Shown here in pieces: positions 25,411 to 34,372 of a stretch of DNA of 64,000 nucleotides. The position numbers and the translations under genes are program-made. Where the stretch lies: assembly GCA_963850425.1 (NCBI GenBank), contig CAWKLF010000007.1, positions 186,001 through 250,000 of the forward strand, written 5' to 3'. The notes beneath the pieces were generated by a model. That model saw nothing but the letters and a program-made list of their open reading frames with translations. It searched no databases and had not been told where the DNA came from. Within the stretch, counting starts at the first letter, position 1; each line of letters begins with the position of its first letter. The DNA comes from Gp1-AA133 sp963850425. Its GTDB lineage: Bacteria; Acidobacteriota; Terriglobia; Terriglobales; Acidobacteriaceae.

Positions 25411-26592
25411 ATGTCAGCCATCAAATTTCGCGGTGTGGATTTCATTCAGTTCGACGGCCTGCTCTCCGACGATGAGCGTCTGGTTCGCGACACCGCCCGC
25501 AAATTCATCGAGGACAACCTCGTCCCCATCATCGAGGAATGCAATCGCGCTGGCCGCTTTCCGCGTGAACTTGTGAAGCCCATGGCCGACCTTGGCTTCT
25601 TTGGCGCAAACCTGAAAGATTATGGCTGCGCCGGCATGTCGAACGTCGAATACGGCCTGGTCACGCAGGAACTGGAGCGCGGCGATTCGGGCGTACGCAG
25701 TTTCGTCAGCGTCCAGTCCGCGCTGGTGATGTATCCCATCTACACCTTCGGATCCGAGGAACAGAAGAAAACCTGGCTGCCCGCGCTGCAGAAAGGCGAA
25801 AAGCTTGGCTGCTTCGGCCTCACCGAGCCCGACTTCGGCTCCAACCCCGGGGGCATGCGCACTCGCGCGAAAAAGGTCGGCAAGGAATACGTACTCAACG
25901 GCGAAAAGATGTGGATCACTTCCGGCACAATCGCCGACGTTGCCGTGATCTGGGCCAAGGTGGACGATGAAGGCGACAAGGTACGCGGCTTCCTCGTTGA
26001 GACCGACCGCCCCGGTTTCAAGGCCGATGACATTCACGGTAAGTGGTCTCTGCGCGCCTCAGTCACCTCCGGCCTTTCGCTGCAGGACGTGCATATCCCT
26101 GAGTCCAGCCTCCTGCCTCTCTCTGGCGGCCTGAAGTCTCCGCTGATGTGCCTCAATCAAGCGCGCTACGGCATCGCGTGGGGCGCGATCGGCGCGGCCA
26201 TGTCCTGCTACGACTGCGCCCTGCAGTATTCCCTGCTCCGCAAGCAGTTCCGCGACCAGCCCATCGCCTCGCACCAGTTGATCCAGGAGAAACTAACCTG
26301 GATGATCAACGAAATCACCAAGGCCCAGCTGCTGGTGCTGCAAGTTGGACGACTCAAGGATGCGGGCAAGGTCGAACACCAGCACATCTCCATGGCCAAG
26401 CGGAACAATGTCTGGATGGCTCTGGAATGCGCGCGCCTGTCCCGCGACATCCTGGGCGCAAATGGCGTGGCCGACGACTACCCGATCATGCGCCACCTGA
26501 TGAACCTGGAGTCGGTGAAGACGTATGAAGGAACCCACGACATTCATACGCTGATCATCGGGTCCAGCGTCACGGGGATCGACGCGTTTTAG
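25411..26592 (+). CDS. Acyl-CoA dehydrogenase, glutaryl-CoA dehydrogenase-like
   Basis: 393 residues of the FAD-dependent acyl-CoA dehydrogenase family. Visible motifs: SVQSALVMYPIYTFGSEEQ (substrate region), CFGLTEPDFGSNPGG and MWITSGTIADVAVIWAK (FAD binding), RYGIAWGAIGAAMSCYDCAL, and YEGTHDIHTLIIG near the C-terminus, whose Glu is the catalytic base. This set is that of glutaryl-CoA dehydrogenases, which oxidatively decarboxylate glutaryl-CoA to crotonyl-CoA in lysine and tryptophan breakdown. The ETF partner is not in the window. ATG 25411 has AGGGG about 10 bases upstream; the earlier frame to 25336 is non-homologous leader. Confidence 0.92.
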   Translation: MSAIKFRGVDFIQFDGLLSDDERLVRDTARKFIEDNLVPIIEECNRAGRFPRELVKPMADLGFFGANLKDYGCAGMSNVEYGLVTQELERGDSGVRSFVSVQSALVMYPIYTFGSEEQKKTWLPALQKGEKLGCFGLTEPDFGSNPGGMRTRAKKVGKEYVLNGEKMWITSGTIADVAVIWAKVDDEGDKVRGFLVETDRPGFKADDIHGKWSLRASVTSGLSLQDVHIPESSLLPLSGGLKSPLMCLNQARYGIAWGAIGAAMSCYDCALQYSLLRKQFRDQPIASHQLIQEKLTWMINEITKAQLLVLQVGRLKDAGKVEHQHISMAKRNNVWMALECARLSRDILGANGVADDYPIMRHLMNLESVKTYEGTHDIHTLIIGSSVTGIDAF

Positions 26593-26607
26593 AACACTTT
26601 TGCTGCC

Positions 26608-27798
26608 ATGACCACAACCTCACGCCGCGCTTCGATTGCGAACCGCTCGATTATCGCTGCGTTTCTGTTTTGCGCCCTTCCCCTAGACGCTCAGCAGATC
26701 TCATTGCAGGCGTTGGTGACGCCTTCAACGGTCATCAGTAAAGAAGGCCGCACCACCAGATTCGCCCTGCATGCATTGATCGAGTTCAATACTCTTGCGG
26801 AGATGTTCGCCTACATCGACAAGCAAACCACACGCTGGCCCGACCTCGACATGAAGCAACGCCAGGCTCTCGCCACCGACCTTTTGCGTCGCGGAGTGGA
26901 GAGCCGGGTAATCTCCATGACCGATGAGCGGCCCCTGGAAACGCTCGTCACCCACACCGCTGAGGAACTCCGCCAGGCGCTTGCCAGCGTTCACGAACCA
27001 ACTCCATCCGGATACGCTGACGCTTTCCTCTCGGTTCAGAAGAAGTGGAAGCATTCCCTCAATTGCTGGAGCGCGGCCCCATCGACTCCCGCCCGCGTTC
27101 TCTCCAACTGGTATCCCATCGAAGAAGGCATCGATCTGTACGGAGCGCGCTACGACTCGACGGAACACTTCTGGCAGGCCGTCAAATATCACCCCGACGT
27201 ATCGGTCGCAGACCTCTCGGCATTACTAGCGGAATTCGGCAAGGTTGACTGGTCTGCATTTCTGGCGAGACTTGACGCGGATCCCAAGATCTATCTGCCC
27301 AACGCCTATGCCGTCGAATTCCTGCGGCACAATTTGGCGGCGGACCGGCTTCGCTGGTTCAACAACGAACTTCAGAAGCACAACCTCTTACCTGACGAAA
27401 AAGCCCGTACGACCCAACAACGCACATCAACTCTCTTCCGCTTCTCCGCGTTTGAAGAAAAGGTCATTTGGGGGGACCTCGCGGACCTGTTCCATCTGGT
27501 TTACTTCTTCTCGCCCGGGGATGATCCGATCCGCGCCACACTCGCCAAATATCACTTCGATGGCGTCTATCTCAACGATCGCAAAATTCCCTTCATCAGC
27601 GAAGACTATCGATCCCTGATGCTAGAAATCTGGAAAGTGAAATACCTCAAGATGGCCCGCTTCCGCGAAGTGATCAGCTCGATCCCAGTGGAAATTCGCC
27701 TCTCGCACTTTCTGAACGATGGCGACTCGCCCGACATTCCAATCCCAGTCTACGTCGAGTACCTGAACAAGATTCGCCTGCTGGCCCGCGCCCGGTAA
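26608..27798 (+). CDS. Secreted protein with a NADAR/YbiA-like motif
   Basis: 396 residues with an N-terminal signal peptide (SIIAAFLFCALPLDAQQ). Around residues 163-194 the sequence VLSNWYP ... YDSTEHFWQAVKY closely follows the NADAR signature (SNFYP ... TVEH.FQA.KF). Near residue 340, LMLEIWKVKYLKMARFREVI resembles the C-terminal NADAR helix. About 140 residues are inserted between the two. NADAR enzymes are N-glycosidases acting on ADP-ribose-type or riboflavin intermediates in the cytoplasm; a secreted member would be unusual. The call is inference from short motifs. It lies 15 bases after the acyl-CoA dehydrogenase gene. Confidence 0.5.
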   Translation: MTTTSRRASIANRSIIAAFLFCALPLDAQQISLQALVTPSTVISKEGRTTRFALHALIEFNTLAEMFAYIDKQTTRWPDLDMKQRQALATDLLRRGVESRVISMTDERPLETLVTHTAEELRQALASVHEPTPSGYADAFLSVQKKWKHSLNCWSAAPSTPARVLSNWYPIEEGIDLYGARYDSTEHFWQAVKYHPDVSVADLSALLAEFGKVDWSAFLARLDADPKIYLPNAYAVEFLRHNLAADRLRWFNNELQKHNLLPDEKARTTQQRTSTLFRFSAFEEKVIWGDLADLFHLVYFFSPGDDPIRATLAKYHFDGVYLNDRKIPFISEDYRSLMLEIWKVKYLKMARFREVISSIPVEIRLSHFLNDGDSPDIPIPVYVEYLNKIRLLARAR

Positions 27799-27958
27799 TC
27801 CCCACTGACGTTCAATCTAAAATCTGAATCAACAATCGCCCCTGTCGAAAATCAAGTAAGGGGGAACCCCACTCTACCCGAGTCTCTGGTGCGAGATGGC
27901 TTTCTATGCCACGCTTCTGTGGCACTGTGTCTCTGTGGTGAGAAAGAATTAGCCTCGC

Positions 27959-27986
27959 AAAAAAACCCGCAGCCACAGCCGCGGGT
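27959..27986 (-). terminator. Terminator of msrA
   Basis: ACCCGC / GCGGGT stem (loop 10) followed on the minus strand by seven T residues, 20 bases past the msrA stop. Confidence 0.8.
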
Positions 27987-28006
27987 AAAATTTCGCGCGC
28001 ATCCAC

Positions 28007-28552
28007 CTAAGCCCGCATCTTCTCCCCAAACTGCTTCTCGAACTTCTTCAGCTTCGGAGCAATCACAAACTGGCAGTAAGGCTGTGACCGGTTATTGTCG
28101 AAATATTCCTGATGGTATCCCTCTGCCTCAAAGAAAGTCGCCGCGGGTTCGATCGTGGTCACGATTGGTTCCGGAAACGCTTTGGCCTCGTTGAGAGCCG
28201 CGATCGTCTCCTCCGCCTCACGTTCCTGCTCATCCGATGTGTAGAAAATCACTGACCGGTATTGCTCCCCAACGTCGTTTCCTTGTCGGTTCGGCGTGGT
28301 CGGATCATGCACCGCGAAAAATACCTCCAGCAGATCGCGAAACTTTATTTCGTTCGGATCGAACGTCACCTTCACGACTTCCACATGACCGGTGTCGCCA
28401 TTGCAAACCTGGCGATAGGTCGGTTTGTCCACATGGCCGCCCATGTACCCCGACACCGCCGATTTCACCCCGCGCAGCCGGTTAAACACGCTCTCAATAC
28501 ACCAGAAACACCCGCCGCCAAAAATCGCTGTTTGTTCGTTTGCCATGGTCAT
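28007..28552 (-). CDS. msrA: Peptide-methionine (S)-S-oxide reductase
   Basis: About 181 residues. Reduces the S-epimer of methionine sulfoxide in proteins and free methionine. The catalytic motif GGGCFWCIE stands near the N-terminus, with GYMGGHVDKPTYRQVCNGDTG and YHQEYFDNN further on, all diagnostic for MsrA. A second Cys (QVCNG) and a Cys in PYCQF are present. The start is uncertain: ATG at 28552 (MTMANEQ), 28546 or 28582 are possible and none has a good ribosome binding site. A strong terminator follows; it is a single gene. Confidence 0.94.
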   Translation of the reverse strand: MTMANEQTAIFGGGCFWCIESVFNRLRGVKSAVSGYMGGHVDKPTYRQVCNGDTGHVEVVKVTFDPNEIKFRDLLEVFFAVHDPTTPNRQGNDVGEQYRSVIFYTSDEQEREAEETIAALNEAKAFPEPIVTTIEPAATFFEAEGYHQEYFDNNRSQPYCQFVIAPKLKKFEKQFGEKMRA

Positions 28553-28669
28553 TGGATGTCTAATCTTAGCCGGAAGTTCCATTCCCTCAAACAGTCGGCT
28601 ACTCGGGGCGGAGTCGAGCAACGTGTAGCGCTGTTTTCGCAGTGCGAATCACCATCGGACGGTCGACCC

Positions 28670-29968
28670 TCAGGACTCTGTTCTTCTCAACGCCACAATC
28701 AATGTCGCGGATGCCGCATACACCAGCGCAATGAATCCGAAGCTGGCCGCGAGGGAACCGGTGCGGGTGTTCAGGAAGCCGATGCCATAGCTCCCCGCCA
28801 AGCCGCCAAGTTGTCCCACTGAATTGATCAGGCCAAAGGTGGCGGCGGCTGCGGATTCACTCAAAACCAAAGTCGGGATTGTCCAGAACGTTGGGTAGAA
28901 AGCGTACAAGAGTCCGCTGCCCGCCAGCAGGAAGACAATCCCGATCGATGCCTGGTGTCGGGTGAGCAATAGAAAGATAAACATCAGAGAGGCCGCAAAT
29001 AACGGAATAGCAGTGTGCCACTGGCGCTCGCCGGTCCTGTCGGAGTGCCAGGCGTTGATCAGCATGCCCGCGATGCCGAGCAAGGCAGGAAAGACCAGCA
29101 TGGTGGTGACCGAGCGGTCCGACGATCCCGAGAGGCGTTTCACGAAGGTGGGAATCCAGTAGATCGTCCCCAGCGAGCCCGTCAACGCCCAGAACCAGGC
29201 AGCGATCAACTGCAGAATGCGGCGATCGGAAAAGGCCTCGCCAATCGAATAGTCGCGGACTTTTTTCTTCGCCTGTAGTTCCTGTCGCAGTTTGCCCACC
29301 AGCCAGTTGCGCTCATCGCCGGGGAGCCAGCGCGCATCCTCCGGGCGGTCCGTCATATAGAAAAGCGTGACGATCCCCAGCACAATCGCCGGAATTCCTT
29401 CGAGGATAAACAGCCAGCGCCAGCCTGCAAGTAAGCGCCAGTGGACACCCAGGAGCCATCCGGCGACGGGCGAACCGATCAGCGAGGCAGCGGGCACGGC
29501 CGAGTACAAGCACGCGATCGCGCGGCTGCGATCGAGCGAGCAAAACCAGTGCGTGAGATACACGATCATGCCGGGAAAGAAGCTGGACTCGGCAATGCCC
29601 AGCACGAAGCGCGCGACATAGAACTGGCCGGCGGTGTGCACGAAGCCGGTCAGAATGGTGACGATGCCCCAGGAGATCATGATGCGGGCGATCCACTTGC
29701 GCGCGCTCCAGCGTTCCACGATGATCGCGCCCGGAATCTCGAACAGCACGTAGGTCACGTAAAACATCCCCACCCCCAGGCCGTAGACCGTGTCGCTAAA
29801 ACCCAGTTCGGCACTCATGCGGAGGTTGGCGAATGATACGTTGACGCGGTCGATGTAGTTGACAATGTAGATGACGAATACGAAGGGGAGAAGTCGTGAC
29901 GCGATCCGGCGTCGCGCACGACTGGCTACATCGCCTGCTGTGGCAGGGATGGTATCGATGGCATCCAT
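28670..29968 (-). CDS. MFS transporter, ACS family
   Basis: 432 residues with twelve predicted membrane segments. The N-terminal NYIDRVNVSFANLRM and GMFYVTYVLFEIPGAIIVERW regions, and WLFILEGIPAIVLGI in the middle, are typical of the anion:cation symporter (ACS) family, which includes galactonate, tartrate and hexuronate transporters. It probably imports an organic acid with protons; the substrate cannot be named. It starts 7 bases after the methyltransferase stop, so both are in one operon with that gene first. Confidence 0.9.
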   Translation of the reverse strand: MDAIDTIPATAGDVASRARRRIASRLLPFVFVIYIVNYIDRVNVSFANLRMSAELGFSDTVYGLGVGMFYVTYVLFEIPGAIIVERWSARKWIARIMISWGIVTILTGFVHTAGQFYVARFVLGIAESSFFPGMIVYLTHWFCSLDRSRAIACLYSAVPAASLIGSPVAGWLLGVHWRLLAGWRWLFILEGIPAIVLGIVTLFYMTDRPEDARWLPGDERNWLVGKLRQELQAKKKVRDYSIGEAFSDRRILQLIAAWFWALTGSLGTIYWIPTFVKRLSGSSDRSVTTMLVFPALLGIAGMLINAWHSDRTGERQWHTAIPLFAASLMFIFLLLTRHQASIGIVFLLAGSGLLYAFYPTFWTIPTLVLSESAAAATFGLINSVGQLGGLAGSYGIGFLNTRTGSLAASFGFIALVYAASATLIVALRRTES

Positions 29969-29975
29969 ACCAAAA

Positions 29976-30815
29976 CTACTCCGACGATGGAAGGGCGTGG
30001 CTCTTTTGCGCGACGAATACGTAACGCGACAGCCGACCTTCGCGCGCGAGTGTCGCTGTCACTGACAAAAACTCCTGTTCTTTTTCGAAAGCCTCGTCGC
30101 CCTCGATTTCGCACAAGGCGTCTCGTCTCGCTGCCCGTGCTCGTCGCCGACCTTCGCCCACCCTGGCCATGTTCTCGGTGACGTCCTGGGCGAGCAACAA
30201 CTGCAGTCCGCTCTCCGCGATCACGAGTTCGTCGTAGCCCTTCGGCACGACCAGGTAGAAGCCTGCGGAGGTCCGCACGGCAATTTCCGAGTTTGCTAAC
30301 GGTCCCGTCACAATAATGGGATCGGTAAACAACACCCGCCCGCCCGGCTTCAGCAGGCGTACGCACTCCGAAAGCATCCGCAGGCGGTTCGCAAAATGAT
30401 TAATAGCGTCGATACAGGTGATGGCGTCGAAGGTTGCGTCTTTGAAGGGCAGACCGCCGTTGGCGTCCGCAGCGTGAAATTCGGAACGCTCCGTCAGTCC
30501 TCGTTGCTTCGCCAGCGCCCGTGCAGTCTCAACCGCCTGTTCATGAACGTCGACGCCAGCTACCGAGCAGCCCGTGATGTTTGCAATGCGAAGCGCCGGC
30601 CCTCCCGCGCCGCAGGCGACATCGAGCAGCCTTTGGCCCGGGGAAAGCTCCAGCCAGGTCAGAAAACGATCCTGTTCCTCGGCTGTGTGCCAGCTGTTTT
30701 GGCCGATGTCTTCCCCAAAAGCCTCACGCCGAATTTCGCTGTACAAGTTGGCCTGGAAATTCCCATAACTCAAGTTGTAGTGGGCTACAAAGGAAGGCTC
30801 TTTCGGTTTACCCAT
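29976..30815 (-). CDS. SAM-dependent class I methyltransferase
   Basis: 279 residues with the Rossmann-fold methyltransferase motif I (LLDVACGAGGPALR), a glycine-rich post-motif (GVDVHEQAVETA), motif II/acidic loop (HAADANGGLPF) and the DAITCIDAINHF region. It is UbiE/ubiquinone-type in overall order, but the acceptor substrate is unknown. The C-terminal half (about 180-279) is less conserved and includes a charged segment (ARVGEGRRRARAARRDAL). It is the first gene of an operon with the ACS-family transporter. Confidence 0.85.
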   Translation of the reverse strand: MGKPKEPSFVAHYNLSYGNFQANLYSEIRREAFGEDIGQNSWHTAEEQDRFLTWLELSPGQRLLDVACGAGGPALRIANITGCSVAGVDVHEQAVETARALAKQRGLTERSEFHAADANGGLPFKDATFDAITCIDAINHFANRLRMLSECVRLLKPGGRVLFTDPIIVTGPLANSEIAVRTSAGFYLVVPKGYDELVIAESGLQLLLAQDVTENMARVGEGRRRARAARRDALCEIEGDEAFEKEQEFLSVTATLAREGRLSRYVFVAQKSHALPSSE

Positions 30816-31144
30816 TCCGTCCTACGCAATTCTATCTGTCTTAAAGAGACAAAAGCACAAGCCGAAAAAACCACCGCCAAATACGGGAGTGTCGTCCACA
30901 TGCATCGAGCAAATTAGCAGATCAACTCAGGCCTCGCCAATAAATTCTCTCGAGGAATCGAAACAGCGGCAAAACGACGAGGTGCGTTTTCCTCTTCCCG
31001 GTCGCGCAAATCGACACGCTGGGACGCGCCTCTGCACGTTGAATGTAGAATCGTGCAAACTCGCGTTTGGAACCTCTGAGAAAACTTCCCGAAAAAGAAA
31101 AAGCTCCCTCATCGGGGAGCCTTTTCTTTAACTTTTTCAGCGCG
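30816..31144. other. Intergenic, methyltransferase leader and bidirectional terminator
   Basis: 329 bases holding the leader of the methyltransferase-transporter operon and the terminator at 31092-31128. No gene is supported. Confidence 0.6.
31092..31128. terminator. Bidirectional terminator
   Basis: GCTCCC / GGGAGC stem (loop 6) with an A-rich left flank and a T-rich right flank, so it can work on both strands. It lies just past the stop of the DUF5818-like gene. Confidence 0.8.
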
Positions 31145-31591
31145 CTACGAGGCCGCTTTGATGTCCTGCACCTTGATCATGCTGCTGCTCTGATCCAGGC
31201 TACCGGTCACCTGTACTTGCTTGCCTTCGAACTCTTTCACCCGACTCTGATCGTCGAGTTGGTAGGTCATGTTGTCGGCGGTTTTCAGAACGTAGGTATC
31301 GCCTGACTTCATGATCGTGCCCGTAAACGCCTGAGCGGCGGCCGGCTGCTTGTGCGTGTCGTCCGCCTGGCCGGTGGGGGTGCTGGGCGTCTGGGTATTG
31401 GGTTTTTCTTGAGGCGCAGTCGTTGTCTGCGAGGGCATCGGCTCCGTTTTCTGATCCTGCGTCCAAGCTACCAGTTCGGCACCTGGCCGCATATCCGGAT
31501 GCTGTTGCTTCTGCGAACTTTGTGCCAGTGCCATCGGCGCCATCGTCAGCGCCGCAAGGGCTAGGGCAACCAGCGAAGTACTTCTTTTCAT
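31145..31591 (-). CDS. Secreted DUF5818-like protein
   Basis: 148 residues. Signal peptide (LVALALAALTMAPMALAQ), then a low-complexity Gln/Pro/Thr-rich segment (about 22-88), then a small beta domain (FTGTIMKSGDTYVLKTADNMTYQLDD ... FEGKQVQVTGSLD) of the DUF5818 / OB-fold type frequent in Acidobacteriota. The function is unknown; such domains are exported. ATG 31591 is preferred because GGAGG ends 5 bases upstream; the frame from 31603 would use those bases as codons. Confidence 0.7.
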   Translation of the reverse strand: MKRSTSLVALALAALTMAPMALAQSSQKQQHPDMRPGAELVAWTQDQKTEPMPSQTTTAPQEKPNTQTPSTPTGQADDTHKQPAAAQAFTGTIMKSGDTYVLKTADNMTYQLDDQSRVKEFEGKQVQVTGSLDQSSSMIKVQDIKAAS

Positions 31592-32005
31592 TTCGTCCTC
31601 CACAACAACCTCGGAACTCTCTTTGACTTAAGGGGCGCGTTACCAAAGTAATGCACGGGGCGTGCCAAAATTTGTATCGTCTTTTTTCTATTAGTTGCAG
31701 GTTTTAGAGGAGTTTTGCATCATTTTTGACTGGAACTTTCCACTCGGTGAGCACCCAAAAATACCTGTCGGGCGATTACAGCGATGACCGTATAGACTGG
31801 CCTCCCTGTTCCCATCCAGACTCCAAAAAGTACTTTTGTTCCTTGATCGCGAAGAGATGCGCTTTGTCCCGCACCGCGCGCCACGCCCACGGTCTCGCAA
31901 CGTGGGCGTTTCTCTTTTCGAATCATTCACCTACAGGTGAAACTTATGAAGGTCGCTAGGGTTTATACGAAGGTGAGATCAGACTCCAGCAAGGAGCAAC
32001 ACCCC
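31592..32005. other. Divergent intergenic region with hairpin
   Basis: 414 bases between the divergent DUF5818-like and FecR/DUF6600-like genes. It holds the hairpin at 31883-31909 and presumably both promoters; no strong promoter match or gene was found. Confidence 0.55.
31883..31918 (+). terminator. Hairpin with T-rich tail upstream of the FecR/DUF6600 gene
   Basis: ACGCCCACG / CGTGGGCGT stem (9 bp, loop 9) followed by TTCTCTTTTC on the plus strand, about 97 bases before the start codon at 32006. It looks like a terminator or attenuator in the leader, and its sequence (CCCACG ... TCTCGC ... CGTGGG) also recalls the RAYT-linked REP hairpin at 21870. Confidence 0.5.
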
Positions 32006-34198
32006 ATGAAGACTCACAGATTCTTGTGGCTGGCATTGGTTTTTACATTTGCTTTACAAGTGCTTTGCCTGACGAACTCCGCGTTCGCGCAAGATCAAGA
32101 CGACAACGACCAGGATCCGCCCGCGCGCGTGGCTCGCCTCAACTACTCCACCGGGTCGGTTTCGTTTCAGCCCGGCGGCGAGGGCGAGTGGGTAGCGGCG
32201 ATGACGAATCGCCCGCTCACCACGGGCGACAATCTCTGGGCCGATCAGAACTCGCGTGCCGAACTGCACGTCGGCTCGCTTGCCATCCGCATGAATTCGG
32301 AAACCAGCCTGACGTTCCTCGATCTGGATGATCATACCGCCCAGTTGCGGCTTTCCTTAGGTTCCTTGATCCTGCGCGTACGGCACCTGGATGATGGCGA
32401 TCTCCTGGAGGTCGATACTCCCAACGTCGCATTCACCATCCAACGCACCGGCGAATATCGCGTGGACGTCAACCAGGATGGGACCCAGACCATTGCGACC
32501 GTATGGCACGGCCGCGGCGAGGCAACGGGAAGCGGCTACTCCTACACCGTGGTTGCCGGTCAAGAGGCCACGTTTTCAGGAACCGATCAACTTGATCACG
32601 AAATTGCCCAGATACATCCTTCCGACGACTTCGACAATTTCGCGTTTCAGCGCGACGCCCGCGACGATCACGACGAATCGTCCAACTACATTTCTTCCGA
32701 GATGACCGGGTACGAGGATCTCGACGACTACGGACGCTGGCACTACGCCGCCGATTACGGTCCGGTTTGGTCGCCGAGCAATGTCGACTCAGGCTGGGCT
32801 CCATACCGCAATGGTCACTGGGTATGGGTTGCCCCCTGGGGTTGGACCTGGGTGGAAGATGAGCCTTGGGGTTTTGCCCCGTTCCATTATGGACGCTGGG
32901 CTTTCCTGGACAGCGGCTGGTGCTGGGTCCCGGGACCGGTAGTCGTGCGTCCCGTGTATGCGCCGGCGATGGTTGCTTTTGTGGGGGGCGGCGGATTCCA
33001 TCTCGCCGTTGGTGTCGGCGAAGGTGTGGCCTGGTTCCCGCTTGGCCCGCGTGAAGTGTACGTGCCACCCTACCGGGTAAGCCGCCGCTATGTCGACAAC
33101 GTCAACATAACCAATACGCGCGTGAACATCACCCAGGTCACGAACGTCTACAACACCTACGTTACAAACAACAACGTCACCCGCATGACCTATGTGAATC
33201 AGCGCAACCCAAGGGCGGTGACGGCTGTATCGCGGGACACATTTGTCAATGCTCGCCCGGTTAATCGCAATCTCGCGCAGGTCAATGCTCGCGAACTTGC
33301 CGAAGCGCCGGTGACCCATACGGTCGCCGCCCAACCAGCCCGTGCCAGCGTGCTCGGGGCGGGAGCGCCGGCGCGGTTCAGGCCTCCTGCTGCGGTCGAA
33401 AACCGCCGCGTGATCGCCACCAGGAATCCGACGCCGCCGCGGAATCCGATGGAAGGACGCCAACCTGCATCCAATGTGCGCACCGAACCCATGCGTCCAA
33501 ACGCTCCGGCAGAACCGACGCGTCCCGGCGCAGCGGGTCGGCCCGCGGATGCGGCGCGCGGAAATGAATCTGCACGTCCGAACGCACCGGCGCGTCCCAA
33601 TGAACCTGCTCGGCCAAACGAACCAGCCCGGCCCAATGAACCAGCTCGTGCAAACGAACCGGCGAGTGTACCTCGTCCCAATGCTCCATCACGGCCGAAC
33701 GAGCCCTCTCGACCGGAACCGGCACGTCCGGACGAACCATCACGAGCCAACGAGCCGGCAAACGTTCCACGCCCGAATGCCCCTGCTCGCCCGCCGGAGC
33801 AAAACCAGCGGGAACGGCAAGCCCAACCTGATCGTCCGGAACCGCAGCGGCCTGAACCACAAAATGCTCCGCGCCCGAATGCCCCGGAACGATCCCAGGA
33901 TCAGGCGCCCTCGGGTCGTCAAGACGTACCCAGACCTCAGCACCCGCTGGTCCGGCAGGCTCCGCCTTCGGAACAACGACCACAAGTCGATCAGAGCGAA
34001 GCCAACAAGTTTCGCACCTGGCAGCAATCCCGCCCGCAGCAGCGGCCAGCGCAACAAGAGCGCCAGCCACAACCGCAGCAGCGGCAGCCGCAACCGCAAA
34101 GACAGCAACAGCAACGTCAGAACGCCCCGCGGTCTGACAACCATCCGCAGAACAACCGTTCCGATAAGAACCCGAACCGTCCCGATAGGAACCAGTAA
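32006..34198 (+). CDS. Secreted FecR/DUF6600-like protein with Pro-rich repeat tail
   Basis: 730 residues. Signal peptide (LWLALVFTFALQVLCLTNSAFAQ), FecR-like domain (about 40-200: GSVSFQPGGEGEWV, LRVRHLDDGDLLEVDTPN, EYRVDVNQDG), a DUF6600-like Trp/Tyr-rich middle with repeated G.W.W / W.PY.NGHWVW elements (about 235-330), then a basic Asn/Thr/Val segment and a long Pro/Arg/Asn/Gln-rich C-terminus with tandem PNEPAR units (about 530-570). The tail is probably disordered and could bind envelope polymers. ATG 32006 is supported by AGGAG 10 bases upstream. There is no TonB-receptor partner nearby, so the FecR domain probably works in a structural role. A perfect terminator follows. Confidence 0.85.
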   Translation: MKTHRFLWLALVFTFALQVLCLTNSAFAQDQDDNDQDPPARVARLNYSTGSVSFQPGGEGEWVAAMTNRPLTTGDNLWADQNSRAELHVGSLAIRMNSETSLTFLDLDDHTAQLRLSLGSLILRVRHLDDGDLLEVDTPNVAFTIQRTGEYRVDVNQDGTQTIATVWHGRGEATGSGYSYTVVAGQEATFSGTDQLDHEIAQIHPSDDFDNFAFQRDARDDHDESSNYISSEMTGYEDLDDYGRWHYAADYGPVWSPSNVDSGWAPYRNGHWVWVAPWGWTWVEDEPWGFAPFHYGRWAFLDSGWCWVPGPVVVRPVYAPAMVAFVGGGGFHLAVGVGEGVAWFPLGPREVYVPPYRVSRRYVDNVNITNTRVNITQVTNVYNTYVTNNNVTRMTYVNQRNPRAVTAVSRDTFVNARPVNRNLAQVNARELAEAPVTHTVAAQPARASVLGAGAPARFRPPAAVENRRVIATRNPTPPRNPMEGRQPASNVRTEPMRPNAPAEPTRPGAAGRPADAARGNESARPNAPARPNEPARPNEPARPNEPARANEPASVPRPNAPSRPNEPSRPEPARPDEPSRANEPANVPRPNAPARPPEQNQRERQAQPDRPEPQRPEPQNAPRPNAPERSQDQAPSGRQDVPRPQHPLVRQAPPSEQRPQVDQSEANKFRTWQQSRPQQRPAQQERQPQPQQRQPQPQRQQQQRQNAPRSDNHPQNNRSDKNPNRPDRNQ

Positions 34199-34242
34199 GC
34201 CCTCAAGCCTGACGTGCAACTACGTTGGAACGTTCCCCGATC

Positions 34243-34270
34243 AGCCCGGCACGAAAGTGCCGGGCTTTTT
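34243..34270 (+). terminator. Terminator of the FecR/DUF6600-like gene
   Basis: AGCCCGGCAC / GTGCCGGGCT stem (10 bp) closed by a GAAA tetraloop and followed by T residues, 44 bases past the stop. Confidence 0.9.
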
Positions 34271-34372
34271 CGTAGATGTGTGCTTTGCCACTCGACGGAC
34301 AACCACCATTGCGCCCCTCAAGCTTAGTCCCGATCCTGCCGATCATTCATTGGAGGCCCAGTACGTTCATCC

